A DNA stretch of 6,815 nucleotides from Pseudomonadota bacterium. Lineage in GTDB: Bacteria > Pseudomonadota > Alphaproteobacteria > Azospirillales > Azospirillaceae. A program made the position numbers and the translations under genes. Of the stretch, positions 6,793 to 6,815 are shown one piece after another. Within the stretch, counting starts at the first letter, position 1; each line of letters starts with the position of its first letter. The notes beneath the pieces are model-generated. The model saw only the letters and a program-made list of their open reading frames with translations. It did not search any database and was not told the DNA's origin. Location: positions 1-6,815 of the forward strand of contig JAEYOB010000210.1 of NCBI GenBank assembly GCA_023412175.1. The letters run 5' to 3'.

Positions 6793-6815
6793 TGTCCGGG
6801 CCTGGTGCCCGGACA
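6793..6815 (+). terminator. Strong hairpin after dctP, possibly a terminator or intra-operon stem-loop
   Basis: TGTCCGGGC (6793-6801) and GCCCGGACA (6807-6815) form a perfect 9-bp GC-rich stem with a CTGGT loop, 10 bases after the dctP stop and ending exactly at the window edge. Whether a T-tract follows cannot be seen. If TRAP permease genes follow, the hairpin would suit the common pattern of a stem-loop that protects and overexpresses the binding-protein part of the mRNA. Confidence 0.55.

Overview
The window looks like high-GC alphaproteobacterial chromosome. The strongest sign is the adjacent pair on the minus strand: rnhB (ribonuclease HII) followed by the start of ccrM, the cell-cycle GANTC methyltransferase typical of Alphaproteobacteria. 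Codon use and the rest of the content would suit an Azospirillum-like or other Rhodospirillales genome, but that genus-level guess is an inference.

Layout. Bases 1-368 (minus) hold the N-terminal third of ccrM, cut by the window edge. Bases 369-447 are its upstream region, unusually rich in GANTC sites. rnhB occupies 448-1098 (minus). After a 54-base gap comes a GntR/FCD-type regulator (1153-1797, minus). A 252-base, locally AT-rich divergent region (1798-2049) carries palindromes, a candidate promoter for the regulator and a possible 22-codon leader ORF. From 2050 onward four genes run on the plus strand with short gaps, apparently one operon: a crotonase-fold protein (2050-2853), malonyl-CoA synthetase matB (2886-4415), a CaiB/BaiF family III CoA-transferase (4458-5654) and a DctP-type TRAP solute-binding protein (5739-6782). 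A strong hairpin (6793-6815) ends the window, probably ahead of the TRAP membrane subunits.

How the genes fit together (inference): the TRAP binding protein would capture a carboxylate, probably malonate or a relative. MatB would activate malonate to malonyl-CoA with ATP, and the CoA-transferase could move CoA between malonate or a related acid and another acyl-CoA. The crotonase homologue would act on the resulting CoA ester. The divergent GntR/FCD regulator would control the set in response to the acid or its CoA ester. Rhizobial malonate loci (matR-matABC) have a GntR regulator, MatB, a malonyl-CoA decarboxylase (MatA) and a carrier (MatC). No MatA is visible here, and the crotonase lacks both glutamates of classical enoyl-CoA hydratases. 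Its reaction is therefore the main open question of the locus.
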